Shown in pieces: positions 7,604 to 15,500 of a stretch of 64,000 bases of DNA. The notes under the pieces were generated by a model that had not been told where the DNA came from, ran no database searches, and worked only from the letters and a program-made list of their open reading frames with translations. The first letter of the stretch is position 1. Every line of letters begins with the position of its first letter. The position numbers and the translations under genes are program-made. The DNA is from Clostridium isatidis (GTDB lineage: Bacteria > Bacillota > Clostridia > Clostridiales > Clostridiaceae), in the NCBI RefSeq assembly GCF_002285495.1, contig NZ_CP016786.1, positions 1,874,001 through 1,938,000 on the forward strand. Direction: 5' to 3'.

Positions 7604-8632
7604 CTATCTTTTTATATTTTCTAATCCCTCTTCTACTAACGATAGAACTTCCTTTTCTGTTACCTGATTCATATCGCCTATAATTGAGTGTTTTAACACA
7701 CTTGCAACAGTTCCAAATTCAACAATTTTCTCAAAGTTATCATAACTTAACAGGCCATGTATAATTCCTGCGGTAAAGGAATCACCGGTACCTACTCTAT
7801 CTAATATATCAAAAGTATATTCCTTTGAAGAATATAATTTTTCTCCATCAAATATATATCCTTTTAAGCTATTATTATTAATAGAATTTACATTTCTCCT
7901 TGTAGAAGACATATACTTAATATTAGGATAAATTTCTTTTAAAATTTTATAAGCTTCTAACAAGCTTTTATCAAAATCATTACTTTCATTTACCTTAATC
8001 TTTAAAATATTAGTTATATCTTTAATACCAAGGAATGCTACATCTACTAAAGGAAGAATCTCCTCCAAACATTCCTTGGCTTCCTCTAAAGACCACATTT
8101 TAGCCCTATAATTTGAATCAAAACATACTAATATATTATTTTCTTTACACTTCTTTATTAATTCTACTGTGAAACTGCGCATTTCTTTACTAATTGCAGG
8201 AGTAATACCTGATATTACAAGCATACCTACATCTTGTAAAATTTTCTCAAGCTCAAATTCCTTTCTATTAGCTAAAGATATTGCTGAATATTTTCTATCA
8301 TAAGTAACCTCTGAAACTCTATATCCATGACCCATTTCAAAAAAATAAACACCTAATCTTCCCTCTCCAAATATTATTTCTTTTGTATCTACTCCATTAG
8401 ATTTAAGGAGATTTTCCACAGTAAAACCTAAATTATTATTAGGCAATTTAGTCACAAATTTTGTGTCATGACCAAACATACTTAGACTTGAAATTACATT
8501 AGCCTCTCCACCTCCATAAGTTCCTCTATATTCTGAGGCTTGAGAAATCTTTTTGTAATTTGTTGGAGTAAGTCTTAACATTATTTCTCCAAATCCAAAT
8601 ATTTTACCTTTTTTAAGATCTAACTTTTTCAA
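7604..8632 (-). CDS. kdgK: 2-dehydro-3-deoxygluconokinase (PfkB family)
   Basis: A 342-residue PfkB-type sugar kinase that phosphorylates KDG to KDPG with ATP. The N-terminus has IFGFGEIMLRLTP, followed by YGGGEANVISSLSMFG, and the C-terminal anion-hole motif DRVGTGDSFTAGIIHG carries the catalytic aspartate. The identification as KDG kinase rather than another PfkB kinase comes from the FGEIMLRLTP start and from its position between eda and uxuA. It starts with a TTG at 8632 inside the end of eda, a 20-bp overlap, with AAAGGAG about 13 bases upstream, so translation is probably coupled to eda. Confidence 0.9.
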   Translation of the reverse strand: MKKLDLKKGKIFGFGEIMLRLTPTNYKKISQASEYRGTYGGGEANVISSLSMFGHDTKFVTKLPNNNLGFTVENLLKSNGVDTKEIIFGEGRLGVYFFEMGHGYRVSEVTYDRKYSAISLANRKEFELEKILQDVGMLVISGITPAISKEMRSFTVELIKKCKENNILVCFDSNYRAKMWSLEEAKECLEEILPLVDVAFLGIKDITNILKIKVNESNDFDKSLLEAYKILKEIYPNIKYMSSTRRNVNSINNNSLKGYIFDGEKLYSSKEYTFDILDRVGTGDSFTAGIIHGLLSYDNFEKIVEFGTVASVLKHSIIGDMNQVTEKEVLSLVEEGLENIKR

Positions 8633-9221
8633 TTTTATTCACAAACTCCTTTGCTAGTTTTTCTGTATCCTCTATAGTACCTTTAAATAGGGCACTTCCT
8701 ACTCCAACACAGGAAACACCATTAGCAAACCATTCTTCTACATTATCTATTGAAACTCCGCCAGTTGGCATAATCTTAACATGTGGAATTGGCGCCTTTA
8801 TAGCTTTAACAAACTTAGGCCCGAATAATTCTCCTGGAAATAGTTTAATCATACTATTTCCTGCCTCCATTGCATGCATAATTTCTGTTACTGTCATGCA
8901 ACCAGGTAAATAAAGAATTTCCTTTTCTTTGCAAACTTTATTTACTTCTTCATTATATCCAGGACTTACAACATATTTAGCACCTGCTTCTATAGCATCT
9001 AAAGCCATTTTTCCATTTAATACACTTCCTACACCAATTAATGCTTCTTCTCTATCTTTATACTCTTTAATAAGTTCTACTACATTAGGAATTGTGTATG
9101 TTAATTCTAAAGCTTTTAGCCCTCCCCTTAAGCAAGCTTCCATATAATCCTTTATTTCCTTGTGGTTTTTACCTCTTACTACTGCTACTACCCCTGCTGC
9201 TATTAATTTATCTAAAATCAT
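8613..9221 (-). CDS. eda: KDPG/KHG aldolase
   Basis: A 202-residue class I aldolase that splits 2-keto-3-deoxy-6-phosphogluconate to pyruvate and glyceraldehyde 3-phosphate. Visible features are VVRGKNHKE, LKALELTYTIPN with the catalytic glutamate region, GVGSVLNGKMALDAIEAGAKYVVSPG, LPGCMTVTEIM, KLFPGELFGPKFVKAIKAP and MPTGGVS; the Schiff-base lysine is the K of IKLFPGE. It is the first gene of the eda-kdgK-uxuA operon. The operon probably starts about 80 bases upstream next to a palindrome shared with the GntR gene. Confidence 0.93.
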   Translation of the reverse strand: MILDKLIAAGVVAVVRGKNHKEIKDYMEACLRGGLKALELTYTIPNVVELIKEYKDREEALIGVGSVLNGKMALDAIEAGAKYVVSPGYNEEVNKVCKEKEILYLPGCMTVTEIMHAMEAGNSMIKLFPGELFGPKFVKAIKAPIPHVKIMPTGGVSIDNVEEWFANGVSCVGVGSALFKGTIEDTEKLAKEFVNKIEKVRS

Positions 9222-9295
9222 TTTAATTCCTCCTATACTTAAGAATATGCTTAGGAAGCATTTACAAATTTAATATATTTCCTTCTTTTTATACT

Positions 9296-9311
9296 TGTAT
9301 ACTAGCATACA
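9296..9311. promoter_or_regulatory. Candidate GntR operator upstream of eda
   Basis: TGTATACTAGCATACA is a 16-bp palindrome with one mismatched pair, 75-90 bases before the eda start. The core ATACTAGyAT reappears upstream of the GntR gene, which suggests that both are bound by that regulator. Confidence 0.55.
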
Positions 9312-9404
9312 TTGTTAACAATTACAATAGTTTTTTTGTTTATTAATTTATTAGGATATCATTATTTAATTCTTTTATAACTTAATATCAAAAATAAAAT
9401 ACAA

Positions 9405-9429
9405 AAGGAGCTGTCTTAGACAACCCCTT
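9405..9429 (-). terminator. Terminator after the GntR regulator gene
   Basis: Eleven pairs (two wobbles) with a three-base loop, followed on the minus strand by TTTTGTATTTTATTTTT. Confidence 0.85.
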
Positions 9430-9446
9430 AGAGCAAAAGTAACATT

Positions 9447-10154
9447 TTATTCTTGAGAATTATAGTTAATCACATATTCTTGTATTTCAGAATTTTTCTC
9501 TATGATTTTATACCATTTACTTTCAGGAGATTTTAAATGTTTATGTATTAATTCTTCTATTTTATTACTTTCTTTATTTTTTATTATATCTATATAAGCT
9601 TCATGATGATCTACAACTGCATAATTATTGTTTTCTTTCTGTTCAATAATTCTTATTCTTTTATAATGAGTACTTATCGTACTTATTGCTTCCCACACAT
9701 TTCCTTTATTGACACCTTGAAATAATAATTTGTGAAACTCATTATCTAATTCATGAAATTCCAATAATGCATCTTTTTTATTAAGTAACATTTTTTGCAT
9801 ATATAAGTTTTTTTCCATTTCCAATAGATTTTCTTCTTTAAAATTAATACAAGCCTCTTTTAATACTTCTTTCTCTAAAGTATATCTCATAAAAAGTGCC
9901 TCTTTTATTAAATTTAAATCAATAGGAGATACAAAGGTTCCTACTTGTGGCTTTACCTGTATAAGCTTCTCAGCCTTAAGCTTCATTATTATTTCTCTTA
10001 TTGGAGTTCTAGATAAATTTAGACTATTAGCTAATTCTGTTTCATTTATTAAATCACCTGGTTTTAAATTTAAAATCAATATATTATTTTTTATAACTCT
10101 ATATGCATATTCCTTTGCATTTTCTTTTTCATGCTTTCGAAATAATTCTAACAT
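9447..10154 (-). CDS. GntR-family regulator with FCD domain (probable hexuronate regulator)
   Basis: A 235-residue transcription factor. Residues about 10-80 form the winged helix of the GntR family (ETELANSLNLSRTPIREIIMKLKAEKLIQVKPQVGTFVSP). The rest is an all-helical FCD ligand domain with the metal-binding pattern ELDNEFHKLLF, DHHEAYIDII and IHKHL. It lies directly upstream of the KDG operon on the same strand but is closed off by its own terminator, so the operon has a separate promoter. Palindromes with the same core lie before both units, consistent with autoregulation and control of eda-kdgK-uxuA by a hexuronate intermediate; that role is inferred from position. An AGGAGG site precedes the ATG. 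Confidence 0.85.
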   Translation of the reverse strand: MLELFRKHEKENAKEYAYRVIKNNILILNLKPGDLINETELANSLNLSRTPIREIIMKLKAEKLIQVKPQVGTFVSPIDLNLIKEALFMRYTLEKEVLKEACINFKEENLLEMEKNLYMQKMLLNKKDALLEFHELDNEFHKLLFQGVNKGNVWEAISTISTHYKRIRIIEQKENNNYAVVDHHEAYIDIIKNKESNKIEELIHKHLKSPESKWYKIIEKNSEIQEYVINYNSQE

Positions 10155-10182
10155 AATTCCTCCTTATCTTCCCTCTCCATAA

Positions 10183-10192
10183 ATACTAGTAT
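10183..10192. promoter_or_regulatory. Candidate GntR operator upstream of its own gene
   Basis: ATACTAGTAT is a perfect 10-bp palindrome about 30 bases before the GntR start codon. It matches the core of the palindrome at 9296-9311. Confidence 0.45.
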
Positions 10193-10236
10193 AATATTAA
10201 CAATATTCTATAAATATTTCTATAGAATAAACAAAA

Positions 10237-10260
10237 AAGGCTGTAGTCCCCCACAGCCTT
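10237..10260 (-). terminator. Terminator of first Zn-ribbon gene
   Basis: AAGGCTGT and ACAGCCTT pair around an eight-base loop, followed by TTTTT on the minus strand. Confidence 0.85.
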
Positions 10261-10267
10261 AATTTAA

Positions 10268-10423
10268 CTATCTTCTGTTATTTTGAGCTTTTCTTGCTTT
10301 TCTACATTCAAAGCATCTTACAGGATCATTGTCAAATCCTTTTTCTTTGTAAAATTCTTGTTCTCCAACTGTGAATATAAATTCTTTTCCACAATCTTTA
10401 CAAATTATTTTCTTATCTTCCAT
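10268..10423 (-). CDS. Small zinc-ribbon protein, copy 1 (51 aa)
   Basis: A 51-residue basic protein beginning MEDKKIICKDCGKEFIF and containing RCFECRKARKAQ. The two CxxC pairs (Cys8/Cys11 and Cys37/Cys40) form a single zinc ribbon of the PF13451-like probable zinc-ribbon family found across Clostridia; function unknown, nucleic acid or protein binding possible. It has a GGAGG site seven bases before the ATG and its own terminator. A second copy at 10632-10787 differs at only a few residues (F38L, E39D, K42R) and shares its leader, so this is a tandem duplication. Codon and base use are like the neighbours. Confidence 0.85.
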   Translation of the reverse strand: MEDKKIICKDCGKEFIFTVGEQEFYKEKGFDNDPVRCFECRKARKAQNNRR

Positions 10424-10510
10424 TTTAAATCCTCCATTCTAAAGATTAATAAATATCAACTAACCTCTATAATGGAGTAGCTAATTTCTATTAAATCTTT
10501 AAATAAATAT

Positions 10511-10530
10511 TATCGGTAATAATACCGATA
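10511..10530. promoter_or_regulatory. Perfect palindrome upstream of Zn-ribbon copy 1
   Basis: TATCGGTA, spacer ATAA, and TACCGATA make a perfect palindrome unusual for such AT-rich intergenic DNA, about 90 bases before copy 1. With flanking AAATAAATA and TATTTATTT it extends further around a 3-base bulge. It has no equivalent before copy 2. Operator or residual hairpin; unresolved. Confidence 0.45.
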
Positions 10531-10597
10531 TTTATTTTATCATATATAAGTTACTATTGCTAGTATTTTTTTACTTTTCTGGATAAATAAATAAAAA

Positions 10598-10623
10598 AGG
10601 TTGTAGTAATTATACTACAACCT
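10598..10623 (-). terminator. Terminator of second Zn-ribbon gene
   Basis: AGGTTGTAGTA, loop of four, and TACTACAACCT form a perfect 11-bp stem followed by TTTTT on the minus strand. Confidence 0.9.
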
Positions 10624-10631
10624 AGTATTTA

Positions 10632-10787
10632 CTATCTTCTATTATTTTGAGCTTTTCTTGCTCTTCTACAATCTAAGCATCTTACAGGATCATTATCAAA
10701 TCCTTTTTCTTTATAAAATTCTTGTTCTCCAACTGTGAATATAAATTCCTTTCCACAATCTTTGCAAATTATTTTCTTATCTTCCAT
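10632..10787 (-). CDS. Small zinc-ribbon protein, copy 2 (51 aa)
   Basis: A 51-residue paralogue of the protein at 10268-10423, with the same two CxxC pairs; the second reads RCLDCRRARKAQ. The genes are more than 90 percent alike in protein sequence by eye, and the roughly 70 bases upstream are also alike: TTTAAAGAT, a small TCTCC/GGAGA-like hairpin, then CTTTAGAATGGAGGATTTAAA before the ATG. Each copy has a private terminator of different sequence, so the two are independent transcription units from a local duplication that included the leader. Function unknown. Confidence 0.85.
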   Translation of the reverse strand: MEDKKIICKDCGKEFIFTVGEQEFYKEKGFDNDPVRCLDCRRARKAQNNRR

Positions 10788-10953
10788 TTTAAATCCTCCA
10801 TTCTAAAGACTAATAAAGTAACTAAAATCTCTACAACGGAGAATCTCATTATCTTTCTAGATCTTTAAATAAATTTTATAGTCTTTTAAACTACTTATAT
10901 ATAATATCACATATAAAAATAAATTGCTACTATTTTATTAATATTTTTTTCTT

Positions 10954-11901
10954 TTATTTTTTATCTTTTAACATATCCCCAATAGCAGCTATGCTTCCTA
11001 AAGAAGATAAAGTTTCATTTGGAAGTATAAGTTTGTTAGCAGGATTATTAGCCATTTCTTTTAATGCTTCAACCTGTTTTAAAGCAATAACAGTTTCATT
11101 TGTACCAGATTCTATGATTGCTTTATTTACTTTTCTAATGGCTTCTGCTTCTGCAATTGCTATTTGCTCTATAGCTTTTGCCTTACCTTCAGCTTCTAAT
11201 AATTGAGATTCCTTTAAACCTTCTGCCCTTCTAATATTGGCTTCTTTTTCTGCTTCAGCTTCAAGAATTTTGGCTCTTTTTTCACCTTCAGCCTTTTCTA
11301 TTTGTGACTGTCTTAACCCTTCTGCTTGAAGTATCATAGCTCTCTTATCTCTTTCAGCCTTCATTTGCTTTTCCATGGCATCTTGAATTTCCGCTGGAGG
11401 TATAATATTTTTTATTTCTACTGATAAGATTTTTATTCCATAAGCATCGGTTACTTCATCTATTATACTTAAAAGATCTTGGTTTATTCTATCTCTTCCA
11501 GATAAAACTTCATCTAATGTCATATTACCTATAATATTTCTCATATTAGTTGTTGCAGAATAAATAATACCAGATCTATAATCTTCTATATTATAAACTG
11601 CATCTTTTGCGTTAAGCAATTTATAGAAAATAACATTGTCAACTGAAATTCTAACATTATCCTTTGTAATAACAGTTTGAGGCTGTACATCTAAAATTTG
11701 TTGTTTTGTAGAAACTTTTTTTCTTACAAAGTCAACAAAAGGAATTAAGACGTGCCATCCTGGTTCTAAAGTTTTATAATATTGTCCGAATCTTTCCACT
11801 ACATATAGGTATCCTGTATTAACAATTTTAATTGAAGATAATATTATTATTAATACTAATAATATTACAAATCCTAAAATAATAGTTTTAATTAAATCCA
11901 T
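10954..11901 (-). CDS. SPFH/Band 7 (stomatin-like) membrane protein
   Basis: A 315-residue protein with an N-terminal membrane anchor (residues about 7-27), then the SPFH domain (IVNTGYLYVVERFGQYYKTLEPGWHVLIPF through IKNIIPPAEIQDAM) and a long Ala/Glu/Lys-rich coiled coil with repeated AEGxxxxxxxxAEGE units. Stomatin-like proteins of this QmcA type oligomerise into membrane microdomain rings. It follows the NfeD-family gene with no gap (the stop and start are adjacent), the common bacterial arrangement in which NfeD is the partner of the SPFH protein. Probable role is membrane organisation or protease scaffolding; not deducible more precisely. Confidence 0.92.
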   Translation of the reverse strand: MDLIKTIILGFVILLVLIIILSSIKIVNTGYLYVVERFGQYYKTLEPGWHVLIPFVDFVRKKVSTKQQILDVQPQTVITKDNVRISVDNVIFYKLLNAKDAVYNIEDYRSGIIYSATTNMRNIIGNMTLDEVLSGRDRINQDLLSIIDEVTDAYGIKILSVEIKNIIPPAEIQDAMEKQMKAERDKRAMILQAEGLRQSQIEKAEGEKRAKILEAEAEKEANIRRAEGLKESQLLEAEGKAKAIEQIAIAEAEAIRKVNKAIIESGTNETVIALKQVEALKEMANNPANKLILPNETLSSLGSIAAIGDMLKDKK

Positions 11902-12333
11902 TTAATTTTCCCCCTCTTTTTTAACAATTAATTTTATTCCTTCTATAGATATTATTTTAAATTTTTCTCCAGCTTTAATTTCATCCCCAATGTTCTTTAT
12001 TCCCCAATAAATACCTTCTAATTTTATTCTTCCTTCTTCCTTTATATCTTCTTCTGCTTCTTTAACTACTCCAATGTACTTTTCTTCCATTAATGGTAAT
12101 CTTTCCACTTTCTTCTTTAGACTCTTTCGTGTTAAAGGATAGCCAATAGCTACTGTTATTAAATTTACTATCAGAAATATTATAATCTGCGTTCCTACTG
12201 TTGCATTAAAAATTTCTGATATCATAGCAGCAATGGCTCCTAGGGCAAAGAATGAAAATAAGAAATTACTTGTAGTAATATCTATTATTACTACTAGTGC
12301 TGCAATTATAATCCATATAATTATTGATGCCAC
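11902..12333 (-). CDS. NfeD-family membrane protein (short form)
   Basis: A 143-residue protein with two or three N-terminal hydrophobic segments (IIIWIIIAALVVIIDI, FLFSFFALGAIAAMI, IIIFLIVNLITVAIG) and a soluble C-terminal OB-fold region ending GEKFKIISIEGIKLIVKKEG. This is the short NfeD form lacking the ClpP-like protease domain. It begins with GTG at 12333 behind GGAGG; an overlapping ATG three bases upstream is in another frame. It is the first gene of a two-gene operon with the SPFH protein, its expected partner. Confidence 0.88.
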   Translation of the reverse strand: MASIIIWIIIAALVVIIDITTSNFLFSFFALGAIAAMISEIFNATVGTQIIIFLIVNLITVAIGYPLTRKSLKKKVERLPLMEEKYIGVVKEAEEDIKEEGRIKLEGIYWGIKNIGDEIKAGEKFKIISIEGIKLIVKKEGEN

Positions 12334-12621
12334 ACATTTACCTCCTTTTTGTTATTTTTATAGATATTTACTTTATAATATAGATTTATAATTTTCTATG
12401 CCTTTATTATATCAGGTTAATTACCTTTTTACAATATATTTTTTATCTTTTTAAGAGTTTTTTTATACCTTTTTTCATCAAGCTTTATTATCGTTGATTT
12501 TCTAACAAATTCCTTTTATCATTAAATTATATATTTCTTACTATTTTATAATGAATTATATTTATAATTATTGTTATAATAAATTTTATAAGAAAACTAA
12601 TGAATGATTGGAGAGATTTTC

Positions 12622-14526
12622 ATGGATTTTATAAAAGTTGCTGCTGCATGTCCAATTACGAAGGTAGCAGATGTAAATTATAATTTAAAAAATATCTTTA
12701 TCTGCTTAGATAAAGCCAAAAAGGAAGATGCTAAACTAATAGTTTTTCCTGAATTAGCAATCACATCTTACACTTGCGGAGACCTATTTTTACAATCTTC
12801 CTTATTAGACAAGTCCCAAAAAGCAATAAAAGAACTTGTTATAAAAAGCTCAAAATATGATATGTTAATTGCTATAGGTGCTCCACTACTTTATAATAAT
12901 TCCTTATATAATTGCGCTTATATAATATTTAACGGTAAAATACTTGGAATTGTCCCTAAATCCTTTATTCCAAATTATAGTGAATTTTATGAAAAGCGTT
13001 GGTTTACTGAAGGATTTGGATTAATTGATCAGACTGTTGATTTTGATTATCAAAAAGATATTCCTTTTGGAACTAATCTAATATTTACTTCTGAAGAGTG
13101 TAAATTCGCCTTTGAAGTTTGTGAGGATCTTTGGGTAACTGTACCTCCAAGCTCATATCTATCACTTTTAGGAGCAAATATTATAGGAAATCTTTCTGCT
13201 TCTAATGAATTAGTAAGTAAGAAGGATTACAGGAATTCTCTTATATCTAACCAAAGCGCAAGATGCATGTCTTCATATATATATGCTTCTGCTGGGGTAC
13301 ACGAATCAACAACTGATATGTTATTTAGCGGACATCTGCTTATTTCAGAAAATGGTGCTATTTTAAAAGAAAATGAAAGATTTCAAAGAGATAATGAGCT
13401 TATTTATTCTATTATAGATGTCTATAAATTAAATAGTGAAAGACTTAAAAATATTAGTTTTAGAGATTCTTCTAAGTTTGTTCCTTTTAAAGGTAAATAT
13501 ATAAAATTTACTTTTAATGATAAAACTATTAATAATTTTGATAGGTACATAGATAAATCTCCTTTTGTTCCTTCTAATAAAAAGTTAAGAGAAGAAAGAT
13601 GTAAGGAAATATTTAATATACAAGCTTCAGCCCTTGCAAAACGAATGGAACACATTAGACTTAAAAAAGCAGTTATAGGTATTTCTGGCGGCCTAGATTC
13701 CACTCTGGCTTTACTAGTTATAGTAAAAGCTTTTAAACTACTTAATTTAGATAATAAAAATATTATAGCTATTACGATGCCAGGCTTTGGTACTACTGAT
13801 AGAACTTATAATAACGCCTTAAATTTATGCACCGAACTTGGATGTGATTTAAGAGAAATCAATATTGTAGCAGCTTCACTGCAGCATTTTAAGGATATTG
13901 GTCATGATAAAGATATTCATGATGTTACATATGAAAATGTTCAGGCAAGGGAAAGAACACAAATTTTAATGGATATAGCAAATAAAGAAGGGGGACTTCT
14001 TGTTGGTACAGGAGATTTATCAGAATTAGCTTTAGGATGGTGTACTTATAACGGAGATCATATGAGCATGTATTCTGTTAATCCGTCTATTCCAAAAACC
14101 CTTGTAAGATATTTAGTTAGATATGTGGCAGAAAAGGAAGCAACTGCAACGGTTTCAGAAACTCTTTTAGATATATTAGATACTCCTGTAAGTCCAGAAT
14201 TACTTCCAAAAAGTGATACTGGTGAAATAGTTCAAAAAACAGAGGATATAGTTGGACCTTATGAACTTCATGACTTCTTCTTATATCATTTTATAAAGAA
14301 TGGTTCCTCAAAGGAAAGAATTAAATTTTTGGCAATCCATGCCTTTAAAAATGACTATAGTGAAGAAGAAATTGATAAATGGCTAGATAAATTCATTTAT
14401 AGATTCTTTACCCAACAATTTAAGAGAAGTGCTATACCAGATGGACCAAAGGTGGGTTCAATCTCCTTAAGCCCTCGTGGTGATTGGAGAATGCCATCTG
14501 ATGCTTCTTTTAATTCATTTAAGTAA
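12622..14526 (+). CDS. nadE: Glutamine-dependent NAD+ synthetase
   Basis: A 634-residue two-domain enzyme that amidates nicotinic acid adenine dinucleotide, using glutamine nitrogen. The N-terminal nitrilase-like glutaminase has the Glu-Lys-Cys triad: Glu44 in VFPELAITS, Lys in VPKSFIPNY and Cys in FEVCEDLW. The C-terminal synthetase has the PP-loop GISGGLDSTLAL and the GTGDLSELALGWCTYNGDHMSMY segment. I start at the second ATG (12622), 7 bases after TTGGAGAG; an earlier in-frame ATG at 12604 would add six residues and lacks a ribosome site. The gene is monocistronic, and converges on the HD phosphohydrolase across a structured intergenic region. Confidence 0.95.
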   Translation: MDFIKVAAACPITKVADVNYNLKNIFICLDKAKKEDAKLIVFPELAITSYTCGDLFLQSSLLDKSQKAIKELVIKSSKYDMLIAIGAPLLYNNSLYNCAYIIFNGKILGIVPKSFIPNYSEFYEKRWFTEGFGLIDQTVDFDYQKDIPFGTNLIFTSEECKFAFEVCEDLWVTVPPSSYLSLLGANIIGNLSASNELVSKKDYRNSLISNQSARCMSSYIYASAGVHESTTDMLFSGHLLISENGAILKENERFQRDNELIYSIIDVYKLNSERLKNISFRDSSKFVPFKGKYIKFTFNDKTINNFDRYIDKSPFVPSNKKLREERCKEIFNIQASALAKRMEHIRLKKAVIGISGGLDSTLALLVIVKAFKLLNLDNKNIIAITMPGFGTTDRTYNNALNLCTELGCDLREINIVAASLQHFKDIGHDKDIHDVTYENVQARERTQILMDIANKEGGLLVGTGDLSELALGWCTYNGDHMSMYSVNPSIPKTLVRYLVRYVAEKEATATVSETLLDILDTPVSPELLPKSDTGEIVQKTEDIVGPYELHDFFLYHFIKNGSSKERIKFLAIHAFKNDYSEEEIDKWLDKFIYRFFTQQFKRSAIPDGPKVGSISLSPRGDWRMPSDASFNSFK

Positions 14527-14540
14527 TAAAGCGCGAATAT

Positions 14541-14600
14541 AAAGCCTAGTTAACAGGATAGCTCAATAAGCGAATAACTGTGGAAAGTATTACTAGGTTC
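14541..14600 (+). ncRNA. Unassigned structured RNA element downstream of nadE
   Basis: GCCTAGT pairs with ACTAGGT, enclosing a smaller ACAG/CTGT helix and a loop, immediately before the large terminator hairpin at 14605-14676. Together they could be an RNA of about 140 nt ending in TTTTTT, or just a 3' UTR. I cannot match it to a riboswitch, 6S, SRP or tmRNA pattern, and no gene lies downstream on this strand. Confidence 0.3.
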
Positions 14601-14604
14601 AAAA

Positions 14605-14676
14605 AACAACTATGCCGAGAGTTTTGTTTAAACTAACTGTGTTCAAGCAAATAAACAACTCTAAGGCATAGTTGTT
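14605..14676. terminator. Large bidirectional terminator between nadE and HD gene
   Basis: AACAACTATGCC pairs with GGCATAGTTGTT; the stem continues through AGAG/CTCT and TGTTTA/TAAACA, leaving a loop of about 20 bases. T runs lie on both outer sides (six T on the plus strand, six A that become T on the minus strand), so it serves both convergent genes. Confidence 0.85.
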
Positions 14677-14695
14677 TTTTCTTCACCAAATACTT

Positions 14696-15376
14696 CTAAA
14701 TGCTCACTATAATCTTATATATTTCTTTAAATTCTTTTTCATTTTTTAATATTTCTTGGGCCTTTAAATATGGCTTCATTATAGCTTCTCGACTTTCTTC
14801 CAAATAGAATTTTGCATAACCACCCTCTCCATACTTTCCTCTTAAGTGATTATACACTCTCTTATATATTTCTTCTTCATTATTATCATTAAAATTCTTT
14901 TTTGAAAAATTATAGCATCTCTCTATCATATCGTTAATATCTGTTGTCCTATCAGCGTCTGAAATTATATATCCATATATAGTTCTTGGCTCATTAACAT
15001 TAGATGCCCTATGATCTTCACACGCTTCTCCCATAATGATAATTTCCTCTTCGTTGAACCATTTTCTAAGCTCTTTATCAGTTATCAAAATATTTTTTGA
15101 ATGTTTTTCATGAGTTTTACGTTCTACAATCATACCAATATCATGGTAAACAGCTATAGTTAATATCATATTTTTATTTACATCAAAGTAATTTGATAAT
15201 TTAATAGAGGAATCTATTACTTTCGCAATATGATTTATTCCATGTCCCTTATCTAAAGAATTATATTTTATCAATATATTTTCAAATAAATAATCCAATA
15301 ATTCTTTATTTACCTCTTTTTCTATAATTATATAAACTTCATCACTTACTATTTTTCTTAAAATTTCTTTATACAT
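14696..15376 (-). CDS. HD-domain phosphohydrolase
   Basis: A 226-residue protein with the metal-binding HD superfamily pattern: His in DKGHGINHIAKV, the HD doublet in TIAVYHDIGM, His in ACEDHRASN and Asp in IISDADRTTDI. Such proteins hydrolyse phosphoesters, often nucleotides; this YedJ-like size and motif spacing gives no specific substrate. It sits downstream of the deoxynucleoside kinase but that gene has its own terminator. It uses the ATG at 15376; the ribosome site is GGGG in AAAGTGGGGTAAA. The role in nucleotide clean-up is only a guess from the neighbours. Confidence 0.8.
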   Translation of the reverse strand: MYKEILRKIVSDEVYIIIEKEVNKELLDYLFENILIKYNSLDKGHGINHIAKVIDSSIKLSNYFDVNKNMILTIAVYHDIGMIVERKTHEKHSKNILITDKELRKWFNEEEIIIMGEACEDHRASNVNEPRTIYGYIISDADRTTDINDMIERCYNFSKKNFNDNNEEEIYKRVYNHLRGKYGEGGYAKFYLEESREAIMKPYLKAQEILKNEKEFKEIYKIIVSI

Positions 15377-15428
15377 AAAATTTACCCCACTTTAGCATTT
15401 TTTTATATAAATTATATCTAAAAATAAC

Positions 15429-15455
15429 AGCTAAGCTAGATTTATTAGCTTAGCT
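15429..15455 (-). terminator. Terminator after deoxynucleoside kinase gene
   Basis: AGCTAAGCTA and TAGCTTAGCT pair perfectly around seven bases; GTTATTTTTAG follows on the minus strand. Confidence 0.8.
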
Positions 15456-15500
15456 AAAAATCTCTCTTAACTGTATTTTTTAAATTATGTATTAAATATA

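Noticed and set aside
12540..12600. PerR-like box upstream of nadE
   Set aside because: TTATAAT repeats there are expected by chance in this AT-rich stretch.
14527..14680. Riboswitch or 6S RNA downstream of nadE
   Set aside because: No downstream gene on that strand and no pattern of a known class that I can recognise.
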